Part shown: piece after piece, positions 46,259-55,587 of the stretch | How the letters are laid out: every line of letters begins with the position of its first letter | Numbering within the stretch: the stretch's first letter is position 1 | DNA from: DAOUAT01 sp964551735 | GTDB taxonomy: Bacteria > Chloroflexota > Anaerolineae > CG2-30-64-16 | DNA length: 64,000 nt | NCBI GenBank assembly: GCA_964551735.1 | Contig: CAZKEF010000017.1 | Span: forward strand, 56,345-120,344 | Reading direction: 5' to 3' | Program-made: the position numbers and the translations under genes | The notes under the pieces: generated by a model | The model's input: only the letters and a program-made list of their open reading frames with translations | What the model was told of the DNA's origin: nothing | The model's database searches: none

Positions 46259-48601
46259 ATGGATATAACCACAGCGGTCTTAGCAGGCTTCGCGCTGGCC
46301 GTCGTCGCGCCCTGGCTGCACCGCGCGGCGCGCGGCGCCACTGGGTGGCTGCTGGCGCTGCTGCCAGCCGGGCTGGCGATCTACTTCGCCAGCTTGCTGC
46401 CCACGGTCGTCCATGACCAGGCCAGGGTGATCGCTTATCCGTGGGCGCCGGGGCTGGGGATCAGCCTGTCGTTCTACGTGGACGGGCTGAGCCTGCTGTT
46501 CGCGCTGCTCATCAGCGGCATCGGCGCGCTGGTGGTGGTCTACGCCGGCGGCTACCTGGCCGGCAAGCCGCAGCTCGGCCGCTTCTACACGCTCGTTCTG
46601 ATGTTCATGGCCTCGATGTTGGGGGTGGTGCTGGCCGGCAACGTCATCACGCTGTTCGTGTTTTGGGAGCTGACCAGCCTGACCTCCTACCTGCTCATTG
46701 GACTGGATCACGACCGGGAGACGGCGCGCGCAGCCGCGCTGCAAGCGCTTCTCGTGACCGGCGGCGGTGGGCTGGCGCTGTTGGCCGGGCTGGTGTTGTT
46801 GGGGCAGGCCGGCGGGAGCCTGGAGTTGGCAACCCTCCTCAGCAGCGGCGACGCGATCCGGGAGCACACCCTCTACCTGCCTATCCTGCTTTTGATCCTG
46901 TTGGGCGCGTTCACCAAGTCGGCCCAGGTCCCTTTCCATTTTTGGTTGCCCAACGCCATGGAAGCCCCGACCCCCGTCAGTGCGTACCTGCACTCCGCCA
47001 CCATGGTCAAGGCTGGCGTCTACCTGCTGGCGCGGCTCAGCCCGGTGTTGGGCGGGACCGAGGGCTGGCACTACCTGGTGACCGGCGCGGGGCTGGCGAC
47101 GATGTTGCTGGGCGCGCTCCTGGCCCTCGCGCAGACTGATCTCAAGCGCATTCTGGCCTATTCGACTGTCAGCACGCTGGGCGCGCTGGTGCTGTTGCTG
47201 GGGCTGGACACCACCCTGTCGGTGAAGGCGGCCATGCTCTTCCTGCTGGTGCATGCGCTGTACAAGGGCGCCCTGTTCCTGGTCGCAGGCGCGGTGGATC
47301 ACGAGGCCGGCACGCGCGATATCCGGCGGCTGGGCGGTCTGGCGAGGGCGATGCCCATCACGGCTGCCGCAGCCGGGCTGGCCGCGCTCTCCATGGCCGG
47401 GCTGCCACCCATGCTCGGCTTCATCAACAAAGAGCTGCTCTACGAGGCCAAGCTGCAGGCCCCGCGCGCAGCCGGGCTGGTCACAGCGGCCGGGGTAGCC
47501 GCCAATATGCTGTTGGTGGCGGTGGCCGGGCTCGTCGGGCTCCGGCCGTTCTGGGGAAAGCGCCACGCGCCAGGCGCTTCCGAAGCGCTGCCCAAGAAGC
47601 CACATGAAGCCCCGCTTGCCATGTGGCTGGGGCCGGCCGTGCTGGCGGGGTTGGGGCTGGCCAACGGCCTGTTCCCAGAGGCGCTGCCCAGCACCCTGGT
47701 GTCGGCCGCGGCCAGCGCGGTGCGCGCCCAGCCCACCGAGATCGAGCTGGCGCTGTGGCACGGCATCAGCCCGGTCCTCGCGCTCAGCGTGCTGACGGTG
47801 GCCGTGGGCGCGGCGATCTACTTCGGACGGGATGTCCTGTTCCGGGCGGTCGGCCGGTTCGCGCCCTGGATCATCGCCGTGATACGGCACGCAGGCCGTT
47901 GGGGGCCGCAACGCGGCTACGACCTGGCGCTGCGCGCGCTGAACAGCATCGCCGGCGCGCAGACCCGCGCCCTGCAAAGCGGCTACCTGCGCTCGTACCT
48001 GATCATCATCATCCTGACCACCGTGGGGCTGGCGGGCTACACCCTGCTCTCGCGCGGCGGCGTCGGCTGGCCTACCAGCGACGCATCAGACATCCGGTTC
48101 TATGAAGTGCTGGTGGGGCTGCTGATCCTGGCCGCGACCCTGCTGGCTGTGCGGTCATCCTCCCGGCTGACCGCAGTCGCCGCGCTGGGGGTGGTGGGCT
48201 ATGGGGTGGCGTTGATCTACACCCTGTTCGGCGCGCCCGACCTGGCGATGACGCAGTTTGCCATCGAAACCCTGACCGTGTTCCTGTTCGTGTTGGTGCT
48301 CTATCGCCTGCCGCGGTTCGCCAACTTCTCAGGCCGCCGGGCGCGCATACGTGATGCTTTGGTGGCGTTGACCGCGGGCGGGCTAATGACCGCGCTGGTG
48401 CTGGTGGCCACCGCTGTCCCCCTGACCTCGCGGCTCTCCCCCTTCTTTGCGGAAAACGCGGTCCCGCTGGCGCGCGGCCGCAACATAGACAACGTGATCC
48501 TGGTGGATTTTCGCGGGCTGGATACGCTGGGCGAGATCACCGTGCTGGCCGTCGCGGCGATCGGGGTCTACGCATTGTTGAAGTTACGATTGGATGAGTG
48601 A
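46259..48601 (+). CDS. mrpA: Mrp antiporter subunit A (cluster 2)
   Basis: 780 residues. NuoL-like core (FTKSAQVPFHFWLPNAMEAP, YLHSATMVKAGVYLLARL) plus the DUF4040-type tail ending VDFRGLDTLGEITVLAVAAI. Unlike cluster 1 it has no fused MrpB domain and no repeat inserts. Starts seven bases after the exchanger gene, so the exchanger and cluster 2 are one operon. Confidence 0.93.
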   Translation: MDITTAVLAGFALAVVAPWLHRAARGATGWLLALLPAGLAIYFASLLPTVVHDQARVIAYPWAPGLGISLSFYVDGLSLLFALLISGIGALVVVYAGGYLAGKPQLGRFYTLVLMFMASMLGVVLAGNVITLFVFWELTSLTSYLLIGLDHDRETARAAALQALLVTGGGGLALLAGLVLLGQAGGSLELATLLSSGDAIREHTLYLPILLLILLGAFTKSAQVPFHFWLPNAMEAPTPVSAYLHSATMVKAGVYLLARLSPVLGGTEGWHYLVTGAGLATMLLGALLALAQTDLKRILAYSTVSTLGALVLLLGLDTTLSVKAAMLFLLVHALYKGALFLVAGAVDHEAGTRDIRRLGGLARAMPITAAAAGLAALSMAGLPPMLGFINKELLYEAKLQAPRAAGLVTAAGVAANMLLVAVAGLVGLRPFWGKRHAPGASEALPKKPHEAPLAMWLGPAVLAGLGLANGLFPEALPSTLVSAAASAVRAQPTEIELALWHGISPVLALSVLTVAVGAAIYFGRDVLFRAVGRFAPWIIAVIRHAGRWGPQRGYDLALRALNSIAGAQTRALQSGYLRSYLIIIILTTVGLAGYTLLSRGGVGWPTSDASDIRFYEVLVGLLILAATLLAVRSSSRLTAVAALGVVGYGVALIYTLFGAPDLAMTQFAIETLTVFLFVLVLYRLPRFANFSGRRARIRDALVALTAGGLMTALVLVATAVPLTSRLSPFFAENAVPLARGRNIDNVILVDFRGLDTLGEITVLAVAAIGVYALLKLRLDE

Positions 48602-48604
48602 ACG

Positions 48605-49012
48605 ATGACATCCTTGATCCTATCCACTGCCACACGTTACATCCTACCATTGCTCCTGCTCTTCTCTGTCTTCCTGCTGCTGCGCGGGCACAATGAGCCG
48701 GGCGGCGGGTTCGTCGGCGGGTTGGTGGCCGCGGCCGCCTTCGCGCTCTACGTCATCGCGTTCGACGTGGCCACGGCGCGGCGCACGTTGGGCATTGACC
48801 CGCGCACCCTGGTGGGCCTGGGCCTGCTGGTGGCGCTGGGCAGCGGGCTGGTCAGCCTGCTTGCAGGGCAGCCGTTTATGACCGGGCTGTGGAGCAGCTA
48901 CACGGTGCCGCTGTTGGGCAAAGTGGGCACGCCGCTGTTCTTCGATATCGGGGTCTACCTGGTGGTGATCGGGGTGACGCTGACCATCATCTTCGCGCTG
49001 GCGGAGGCGTAA
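48605..49012 (+). CDS. mrpB: Mrp antiporter subunit B (cluster 2)
   Basis: 135 residues, four membrane segments, with the MrpB signature RGHNEPGGGFVGGLVAAAAF and the FFDIGVYLVVIG end. Three bases after mrpA. Confidence 0.93.
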   Translation: MTSLILSTATRYILPLLLLFSVFLLLRGHNEPGGGFVGGLVAAAAFALYVIAFDVATARRTLGIDPRTLVGLGLLVALGSGLVSLLAGQPFMTGLWSSYTVPLLGKVGTPLFFDIGVYLVVIGVTLTIIFALAEA

Positions 49013-49013
49013 C

Positions 49014-49364
49014 GTGGAGACCTTCCTGGCTTTCATTATCGGCGGCCTCTACGCGGCCGGGCTGTATATGATGATGCGCCGCAGCATCGTCAAGCTGATC
49101 ATCGGGCTGGCGCTGCTCGGCCAGGCCGCCAATCTGCTCATCTTCACCCTGGGCCGCCTGACGCGCGGCCGGCCGGCGCTGATCCCCTTCGGCGAGCTGC
49201 GGCCTGATGGCCCGATTGCCGACCCCCTGCCCCAGGCGCTGATCCTGACCGCCATCGTCATCGGCTTCGGCGTCCAGGCCTTCGCCGTAGTGCTGATCAA
49301 ACGCGCCTATCAGACCGTTGGCACCGATGATCTGGACGACATGAAAAGCACGGATACAGGTTGA
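49014..49364 (+). CDS. mrpC: Mrp antiporter subunit C (cluster 2)
   Basis: 116 residues, GTG start one base after the mrpB stop. NuoK-like with YMMMRRSIVKLIIGLALLGQ and DPLPQALILTAIVIGFG. Confidence 0.92.
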   Translation: METFLAFIIGGLYAAGLYMMMRRSIVKLIIGLALLGQAANLLIFTLGRLTRGRPALIPFGELRPDGPIADPLPQALILTAIVIGFGVQAFAVVLIKRAYQTVGTDDLDDMKSTDTG

Positions 49365-49386
49365 GGGGGCTTGGTAGATTGGTAAG

Positions 49387-49464
49387 TTGATGCTCCAAGC
49401 CGGTCTGTGACCGGCGGTCGGGGGTCACAGACCCCCTTTGAGCTTGAATCTGTGATCTGCTGAG
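49387..49464 (-). repeat. 78-bp double-hairpin repeat, copy 3
   Basis: Inverted relative to copies 1 and 2, same 78-bp length, four differences from copy 1. It occupies the gap between mrpC and mrpD of cluster 2, the only sizable gap in that operon, so its insertion did not obviously break expression. Confidence 0.9.
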
Positions 49465-49498
49465 GTTGGTAAGTTGGGGGAGAGGATACGATGAGGCG

Positions 49499-50983
49499 AT
49501 GAATTTGATTCTGGTGTTGCCCCTGATTGTGCCGTTGTTGACGGCGATCCTGACGCTGTTGGCGCGGCCGTGGCGCCGGGCGCAGCGGTGGCTGAGCGTC
49601 TTGGGCGCGGCCGGGCTCTTGGGCGCGACCCTGGCTGTGCTGGCCGTGGTGCGGCGCGACGGCATCCACGTGGCGCAGATCGGCAACTGGCCCGCGCCCT
49701 ACGGCATCACGCTGGTGGCCGATCTGTTCAGCGCCATCATGCTGGTGCTGGCCGGGCTGATGGGGCTGGCGGTGGCAATCTACTCGCTGGCCACCATGGA
49801 TCCGGCGCGCGAACGCTTTGGCTACTACCCGCTGCTGCACATCCTGTTGATGGGTGTGTGCGGTGCGTTCCTCACCGGCGACATCTTCAACCTGTACGTA
49901 TGGTTCGAGGTGATGCTGGTTTCCTCGTTTGTGCTGGTGGCGTTGGGTGGCGAACGGGCCCAACTCGAAGGCGCGGTCAAGTACGTCACCCTCAACCTGA
50001 TCTCGTCGGCGCTCTTCCTGGCGGCCGTGGGCATCCTCTACGGGGTGGCCGGCACACTGAACATGGCCGACCTGGCCGTGGAGGTGGGGCGCGTGACGCA
50101 GCCGGGACTGGTGACGACCTTGAGCATGTTGTTCCTGGTCGCCTTCGGCATCAAAGCGGCCATCTTCCCACTCTTCTTCTGGCTCCCGGCGTCCTATCAT
50201 ACGCCGCCGGTGGCCGTGTCGGCCATCTTCGCCGGGCTGCTGACCAAGGTGGGGGTCTACGCGCTGATCCGTGTCTTCACCCTGATCTTCGTCCAGGATG
50301 TCGGCTTCACCCACACGGTGATCCTGACCGTCGCCGGACTGACCATGGTCACCGGGGTGCTGGGGGCGGTGGCGCAGAACAGCTTCCGGCGCATCCTGTC
50401 GTTCCACATCGTCAGCCAGATCGGCTACATGATCATGGGGCTGGGGCTGTTCACGCCGCTGGCGCTGGCCGGCTCCATCTTCTACATCATGCACCACATC
50501 ATCGTCAAAACCAACCTGTTCCTGATCAGCGGCGTGACGAGCCGTCTGGGCGGCAGCGACTACTTAAAGAAGCTGGGTGGGGTCTACGCGGCCTATCCCG
50601 GCCTGGCGGTGCTGTTCCTGATCCCGGCCCTCTCGCTGGCCGGCATCCCGCCCCTCTCCGGATTCTGGGCCAAGCTGGCGTTGATCATGGCCGGGCTGCG
50701 CGACCAGCAGTACGCTATCGTGGCGGTCGCGCTGGGGGTCAGCCTGCTCACCCTCTTTTCCATGACCAAAATCTGGAATGAGGTCTTCTGGAAGCCCGCG
50801 CCGGTGGCCCAACCAGGATTCTCGGAGAGACCTGGCCTGGTCATCGGGCCCATCGTCGTGCTGGCGCTGCTGACAGTGCTGATCGGGCTGACGGTCGGCC
50901 CGTTCTTTACGCTGGCAACCGCGGCGGCCGAGCAGTTGCTCGATCCGGCCACGTACATCCGGGCCGTATTGGGAGGAGCGTAG
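49499..50983 (+). CDS. mrpD: Mrp antiporter subunit D (cluster 2)
   Basis: 494 residues from ATG 49499. NuoM/N-like: FLTGDIFNLYVWFEVMLVSS, KAAIFPLFFWLPASYHTPPV, RRILSFHIVSQIGYMIMG. About 14 membrane segments. Confidence 0.93.
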   Translation: MNLILVLPLIVPLLTAILTLLARPWRRAQRWLSVLGAAGLLGATLAVLAVVRRDGIHVAQIGNWPAPYGITLVADLFSAIMLVLAGLMGLAVAIYSLATMDPARERFGYYPLLHILLMGVCGAFLTGDIFNLYVWFEVMLVSSFVLVALGGERAQLEGAVKYVTLNLISSALFLAAVGILYGVAGTLNMADLAVEVGRVTQPGLVTTLSMLFLVAFGIKAAIFPLFFWLPASYHTPPVAVSAIFAGLLTKVGVYALIRVFTLIFVQDVGFTHTVILTVAGLTMVTGVLGAVAQNSFRRILSFHIVSQIGYMIMGLGLFTPLALAGSIFYIMHHIIVKTNLFLISGVTSRLGGSDYLKKLGGVYAAYPGLAVLFLIPALSLAGIPPLSGFWAKLALIMAGLRDQQYAIVAVALGVSLLTLFSMTKIWNEVFWKPAPVAQPGFSERPGLVIGPIVVLALLTVLIGLTVGPFFTLATAAAEQLLDPATYIRAVLGGA

Positions 50984-50984
50984 C

Positions 50985-51455
50985 ATGTTGCTGCTGAACG
51001 TCCTGCTGGCGCTGGCCTGGGTCGCGTTGACCGGGCAGTTCACGCCGGCCAACCTGGCCCTCGGTTTTGCGCTCGGCTACGTGATGCTCTGGGTGGCGCA
51101 GCGCGCGGGGAAACGCCAGGGTTACTTCGGCAAAGTGTGGCAGGTGGTGAGCTTTGCTGCCTTCTTCCTCTGGGAGATGGTCGTGGCCAACCTGCAGGTC
51201 ACCTACTACATCCTGGCCCCGCATCGCAAGATGCGGCCGGGCGTGATCGCAGTGCCGTTGGACGCGCGCACCGACATGGAGATCACCCTGCTGGCGAACC
51301 TGATCACGCTGACGCCCGGCACCCTCAGCCTCGACGTGTCGGCCGATCGCCGCGTGATGTACATCCATTCCATGACGCTGGGGGATGAGACCGACAAGTT
51401 CCGGCGCCAAATCAAGGATGGCTTCGAGCGCCGCGTGTTGGAGGTGCTGCGATGA
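50985..51455 (+). CDS. mrpE: Mrp antiporter subunit E (cluster 2)
   Basis: 156 residues, one base after mrpD. VANLQVTYYILAPHRKMRPG and LANLITLTPGTLSLDVSAD are the MrpE signatures. Overlaps mrpF by four bases. Confidence 0.93.
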   Translation: MLLLNVLLALAWVALTGQFTPANLALGFALGYVMLWVAQRAGKRQGYFGKVWQVVSFAAFFLWEMVVANLQVTYYILAPHRKMRPGVIAVPLDARTDMEITLLANLITLTPGTLSLDVSADRRVMYIHSMTLGDETDKFRRQIKDGFERRVLEVLR

Positions 51456-51721
51456 CGCTGGTGCAAGGGCTGGTGGTGTTCGTAGCCTTCCCGCTGCTGA
51501 CCATCGCGGTGATCCTGGCCTTTGTGCGCCTGGTGCGCGGGCCGACGCTGCCCGACCGCGTCGTGGCGCTGGATCTGATCGCCACGCTGATGATCGGCAT
51601 CATTGCAGTCTACGCCATCGCGACCGATGAGCCGGTGCTGCTCGACCTGGCGATCGTGCTGGCATTGATCTCGTTCCTGGGCACGGTAGCCTTCGCGCAC
51701 TACATCGAAAGGAGGGTTTGA
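51452..51721 (+). CDS. mrpF: Mrp antiporter subunit F (cluster 2)
   Basis: 89 residues, ATGA overlap with mrpE. Three membrane segments with LPDRVVALDLIATLMIGIIA and SFLGTVAFAHYIERR. Confidence 0.92.
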   Translation: MTLVQGLVVFVAFPLLTIAVILAFVRLVRGPTLPDRVVALDLIATLMIGIIAVYAIATDEPVLLDLAIVLALISFLGTVAFAHYIERRV

Positions 51722-51723
51722 CC

Positions 51724-52332
51724 ATGCGAGAGGTCGTTACGGGCATCCTGATCCTGGTGGGCGCGATCCTGATGTTCCTGGCGGGCCTGGGTGTCACCCG
51801 TATGCCCGATCTATTCCTGCGCATGTCGGCCACCACCAAAGTTGCGACCCTGGGGCTGGGTGCCGTGATGCTGGCGGTCGTCATCTACTTCGACGACCTG
51901 GTCGCAACCTCTCACGCGGTAGCAACCATCCTTTTCGTCTTTCTCAGCGCACCGGTGGCGGCCCACATCATCGGCCGCGCCGCCTACTTCAGCAAGGTGC
52001 CGCTATGGGAGGGCACGGTTACCGATCAATTGCGCGGCCACTACGACGTCAAGACACACCAACTGGAATCCATTGACTTCCCCGATCTGGAGCAGCACCT
52101 GCCCGATGTCGAGATGAGAAGATTCATGCTGCCCGCAACGTCATGGGCAGCCGGACAAACGTTGGCGCAAGCAAATCTCCGTCAGCGTTACGACGTAACG
52201 GTATTGGCGATCCGCCGCGGCACAGGAGTGATCTCAAACCCTGACGGGGATGAGCATCTCTGCCCGGACGATGAGTTAATCATCATGGGCTTACCGGAGA
52301 AGCTGGACCAGGTCGGCGCGGTGTTTCGTTAA
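51724..52332 (+). CDS. mrpG: Mrp antiporter subunit G fused to an RCK-C domain (cluster 2)
   Basis: 202 residues from ATG 51724 (GGAGG eight bases upstream). Residues 1-100 are MrpG (LGVTRMPDLFLRMSATTKVA, APVAAHIIGRAAYFSKVPLW). Residues about 130-202 form a TrkA-C/RCK-C-type domain (RRFMLPATSWAAGQTLAQAN, HLCPDDELIIMG). Ordinary MrpG is about 110-120 residues and ends after the membrane part, so the ligand-binding RCK-C tail is a fusion. In cluster 1 the corresponding position is taken by a separate KtrA. Confidence 0.88.
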   Translation: MREVVTGILILVGAILMFLAGLGVTRMPDLFLRMSATTKVATLGLGAVMLAVVIYFDDLVATSHAVATILFVFLSAPVAAHIIGRAAYFSKVPLWEGTVTDQLRGHYDVKTHQLESIDFPDLEQHLPDVEMRRFMLPATSWAAGQTLAQANLRQRYDVTVLAIRRGTGVISNPDGDEHLCPDDELIIMGLPEKLDQVGAVFR

Positions 52333-52440
52333 CCTCCGTAGGGGCGAGGTTGACCGCATGATGCCGGGACCTGATTGGTTGCACACAAGCGGACGACGGC
52401 GCACAGGAAGCCCGCCGCTACCCTATGCAGGAGCGTTTTC

Positions 52441-53547
52441 ATGGACTTACTGACCCTGATCCTGTTCATCGTCGGCCTGGGCATCCTGATCATCGGCGCT
52501 GAGCTGCTGGTGCGCGGGGCCTCGCGGCTGGCAATCGGCTTCGGTATCTCGCCGCTGGTTGTCGGGCTGACCGTCGTCGCATTCGGCACCAGCGCGCCGG
52601 AGTTGGCGGTGAGCATCGGCTCGGCGCTCACCGGCAAGGCTGATATCGCGCTGGGCAACGTGGTGGGCAGCAACATCGCCAACGTGCTGCTGATCCTGGG
52701 CATCTCGGCCGTCATCACGCCGCTGGTCGTGACCCAGAAATTGGTGCGCCAGGACGTCCCGTTGATGATTGGCGTCTCGCTGCTGCTGTTGCTGTTGGGG
52801 TTGGATGGCCGGATCGGCCGGCTGGAAGGCCTGGTGTTTTTTGCCGGCGTTGTGGCATATACCGTTTTCGCCGTCCGCCAAAGCCACGCGGAAACTGCGG
52901 CCATCCAGGCCGAATACGCCGCCGAGTTCGGCCAGGCCGATCGCGTGCCCGGTCAAAATCCGGTGCTAAGCGTCATCTTCCTGTTCGTTGGGCTGGCGTT
53001 GCTGCTGTTGGGCGCGCGCTGGCTGGTGAACGGTGCGGTCAGCATCGCGCGGCTGCTGGGGTTGAGCGAGCTGATCATCGGCCTGACCGTCGTTGCCGTC
53101 GGCACCTCGCTGCCCGAAGTCGCCACCTCTGTCATCGCCAGCATCCGCGGGGAGCGGGACATCGCGGTGGGCAACGTGATCGGGAGCAACATCTTCAACA
53201 TCCTGTCGGTGTTGGGCCTCACCGCCGCGGTCACGCCGGGCGGCGTGGGCGTTCCGGCCGCGGCGTTACGCTTCGATTTGCCCTTCATGATCGCGGTTGC
53301 TGTGGCGTGCTTGCCCATCTTTTTCACCGGCTACCGGATTGCGCGGTGGGAAGGCGCGCTCTTCCTGGGGTACTACATCGCCTATACGCTTTACCTGATC
53401 CTCGACGCCACGGGACACGACGCATTGCCCGCCTACAGCATCGTGATGGTCGAGTTTGTGGCGCCGCTGACGGCCGTCACGTTGGCGCTGTTGGCGGTGC
53501 GCGCCTGGCGGGCGAACCGGCGCGTCACCGGCGGGCGAAAGGGGTAA
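52441..53547 (+). CDS. CaCA family cation exchanger, paralogue 2
   Basis: 368 residues from ATG 52441 (CAGGAG upstream). Same two alpha repeats as paralogue 1 (TVVAFGTSAPELAVSIGSAL, GNVVGSNIAN; VVAVGTSLPEVATSVIAS, GNVIGSNIFN). Large parts of the two proteins are identical, including the C-terminal ATGHDALPAYS, so this is a recent duplication flanking Mrp cluster 2. Confidence 0.92.
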   Translation: MDLLTLILFIVGLGILIIGAELLVRGASRLAIGFGISPLVVGLTVVAFGTSAPELAVSIGSALTGKADIALGNVVGSNIANVLLILGISAVITPLVVTQKLVRQDVPLMIGVSLLLLLLGLDGRIGRLEGLVFFAGVVAYTVFAVRQSHAETAAIQAEYAAEFGQADRVPGQNPVLSVIFLFVGLALLLLGARWLVNGAVSIARLLGLSELIIGLTVVAVGTSLPEVATSVIASIRGERDIAVGNVIGSNIFNILSVLGLTAAVTPGGVGVPAAALRFDLPFMIAVAVACLPIFFTGYRIARWEGALFLGYYIAYTLYLILDATGHDALPAYSIVMVEFVAPLTAVTLALLAVRAWRANRRVTGGRKG

Positions 53548-53550
53548 CCG

Positions 53551-54369
53551 GTGCGCATTGCCGGCCAACGCATCGTGATCACCGGCGCGGCCTCTGGGAT
53601 TGGTCGCGCGACATTGGCCCTGCTGGCCCGGTGTCCGGCCCGCATCCTGGCCGTTGATGTGGATGCCAACCGTCTGACGCAGGTACTGCACGATCTTGCC
53701 GGCGCCCCCGCGCAGATCACCCCCCTCGCCTGCGACCTGGCGAACCAGGCGTGCATAGATGGCTTGTTTGATCATGCGGTCGCAACGTTGGGCGGGGTGG
53801 ACCTTTTCATCTCCAACGCCGGCTTCGCGTACTACGAGCGGTTGGACCAGGCCGACTGGGAACGCCTTGAGCGGATTTTCCGGGTCAACGTCTTCGCGCC
53901 CATCTACGCCGCCGCCAAGATGCACGAGTTAAATGGCGACCGTCCGTACAAAACCGTGATCACGGCCTCCGCGATGGGGCTGCTGGCCATCCCTGGCTAC
54001 GCGGTCTACGGCGCGACCAAAGCCGCGCTGGATCGGTTCGCCGAAGGCTATCGGCTGGAGCTGGATGACCCATCCCGGCTGATGCTGGTCTACCCCATCG
54101 GCACGCGCACCGGCTTCTTTTCGGCCGCCGCGCCCTCGGCCGCGCCGCAGCCCTGGCCCACCCAGCCGGCCGACCACGTGGCCCGCGCCATCGTGCGCGG
54201 CATCGAGCGGGATCGCCAGGCGGTGCACCCATCTTGGTTATTTCAGCTCGTCCTCCTCGCCGACCGCTTCCTGCCATTTGTCCGGCGTATCGAGCAATGG
54301 ATCGAGCAACGGCGGTTTCAGCGCTGGCAACGCTATCGGACAGCAGCCAGGGGCAAGCAAGAATTCTGA
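53551..54369 (+). CDS. Short-chain dehydrogenase/reductase
   Basis: 272 residues, GTG start three bases after the exchanger gene with AAAGGGG upstream. Rossmann motif IVITGAASGIGRATLALLA, ISNAGFAYY, catalytic Ser in ITASAMG and Tyr-x3-Lys in YAVYGATKAALDRFAE. Substrate unknown. The intergenic 54370-54535 after it holds only the probable selD promoter (TATACT at 54398-54403). Confidence 0.88.
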   Translation: MRIAGQRIVITGAASGIGRATLALLARCPARILAVDVDANRLTQVLHDLAGAPAQITPLACDLANQACIDGLFDHAVATLGGVDLFISNAGFAYYERLDQADWERLERIFRVNVFAPIYAAAKMHELNGDRPYKTVITASAMGLLAIPGYAVYGATKAALDRFAEGYRLELDDPSRLMLVYPIGTRTGFFSAAAPSAAPQPWPTQPADHVARAIVRGIERDRQAVHPSWLFQLVLLADRFLPFVRRIEQWIEQRRFQRWQRYRTAARGKQEF

Positions 54370-54535
54370 ACATGTGGCTGAAAACTCAAAAATGCGGTAT
54401 ACTTCGATTCGAAGACACGATAAGATCTGCTGCGTTTGTCGCCAGCTATTGCTTGTTCACGGGGTGAACTGTTCATGAAACCACCAGTCACCGAGCAGAA
54501 ACTCAGGGGGCAACCCCAACTGGGAGCACACAGAT

Positions 54536-55585
54536 TTGACCCACGAAGACGTCATCAAGCTTACCAGCCTCAGCTCGTGCGCGGGCTGAGCGTCCAAGCT
54601 GCCGGCTGAGCAGCTGGCGCAGGTTCTGCGCTCGTTAGATAATCTCTTTCCCGTGGATCAGCACCCTAACTTGCTGGTAGGCCTCGGCGCGCCGGATGAC
54701 GCGGCGGTCTACAAGTTGAGCGACGAGTTGGCGCTGATCCAGACGGTGGACTTCTTCACGCCCATCGTGGATACGCCCTATGAGTACGGCGCCATCGCTG
54801 CGGCCAACGCCATGAGTGACGTCTATGCCATGGGCGGTGAGGTGCTGTTCGCACTCAACATCGCCGCGTTCCCGCCTGATCTGCCTGCCACCCTGCTGGC
54901 CGAAATCTTGCGCGGCGGCGCTGAGGTACTGCGCTCAGCCGGCGCAGCCATCGCCGGCGGGCACACGATCCAGGACAAGGAGCCGAAGTACGGGCTGGCC
55001 GTCACCGGCGTCGTGCATCCCGACCGCATCCTGACCAAGGGCGGCGCACGGCCCGGCGATGCCCTGGTGCTGACCAAGCCGCTGGGGACCGGCACGATCA
55101 CCACGGCGCTGAAACGCGGCCAGGCCGACCCGGCGCACCTGGCCGCGGCCATCGCCAGCATGACCCGGCTTAACCGGACGGCGTCACAGGCGGCCCAGGC
55201 GGCCGGCGCGCGCGCGGCCACCGACATCACCGGCTTCGGTCTCATCGGCCATGCGCTGGAAATGGCCGAGGCCAGCCGCGCCTGCTTCCGCATCCGGTTC
55301 GACGCCCTGCCGTGGCTGCCCGGCGCGCTAGACTATGCCGAAAAGTGGGTGTTCGCGGGCGGCGCGCACAACAACCACGCGTTCTACAATCCCCGCGTGA
55401 CCTACACGCGCCCCGTCGCCGACTGGCAGGAGACGCTATTGCACGACCCGCAGACCTCCGGCGGGCTGTTGGTGGCGGTGCCTCAAGGCCAGCTAGATAC
55501 TTTCCAACGCTTCTGGCGCGAACGGAACGAAACGGCCTGGGTGATTGGAAATGTCAGCACAGGAGAAGGGGTCGCGATCATGTAG
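54536..55585 (+). CDS. selD: Selenide, water dikinase, probable selenoprotein with UGA-encoded Sec
   Basis: 349 residues if the TGA at 54587-54589 is read as selenocysteine. The frame starts at TTG 54536, the only possible start after the preceding in-frame stop, with GGGAG nine bases upstream. Sequence around the UGA reads SSCAG-U-ASKLPAEQLAQVL, matching the SelD active-site segment where catalytic Cys/Sec is followed two residues later by Lys. Downstream SelD motifs are intact: GAPDDAAVY, TVDFFTPIVD, ANAMSDVYAMGG, AIAGGHTI, ATDITGFGLIGHALEMA, HDPQTSGGLL. It makes selenophosphate from selenide and ATP. A conventional reading would start at GTG 54653 and lack the catalytic segment. Confidence 0.82.
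54590..54620 (+). promoter_or_regulatory. Candidate bacterial SECIS hairpin
   Basis: Just after the UGA, AGCTGC (54597-54602) and GCAGCT (54610-54615) form a six-pair stem, extended by CC/GG, with loop CGGCTGA containing GG. Position and size fit a bSECIS bound by SelB. Not a proven element. Confidence 0.5.
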
Positions 55586-55587
55586 GT

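Noticed and set aside
54475..54609. Frame from ATG 54475 (MKPPVTEQKL) before selD
   Set aside because: It is out of frame with selD, overlaps the better SelD reading and has no family resemblance.
54653..55585. selD starting conventionally at GTG 54653
   Set aside because: It would lack the catalytic segment; the upstream frame with UGA matches SelD closely, so the selenoprotein reading is better.
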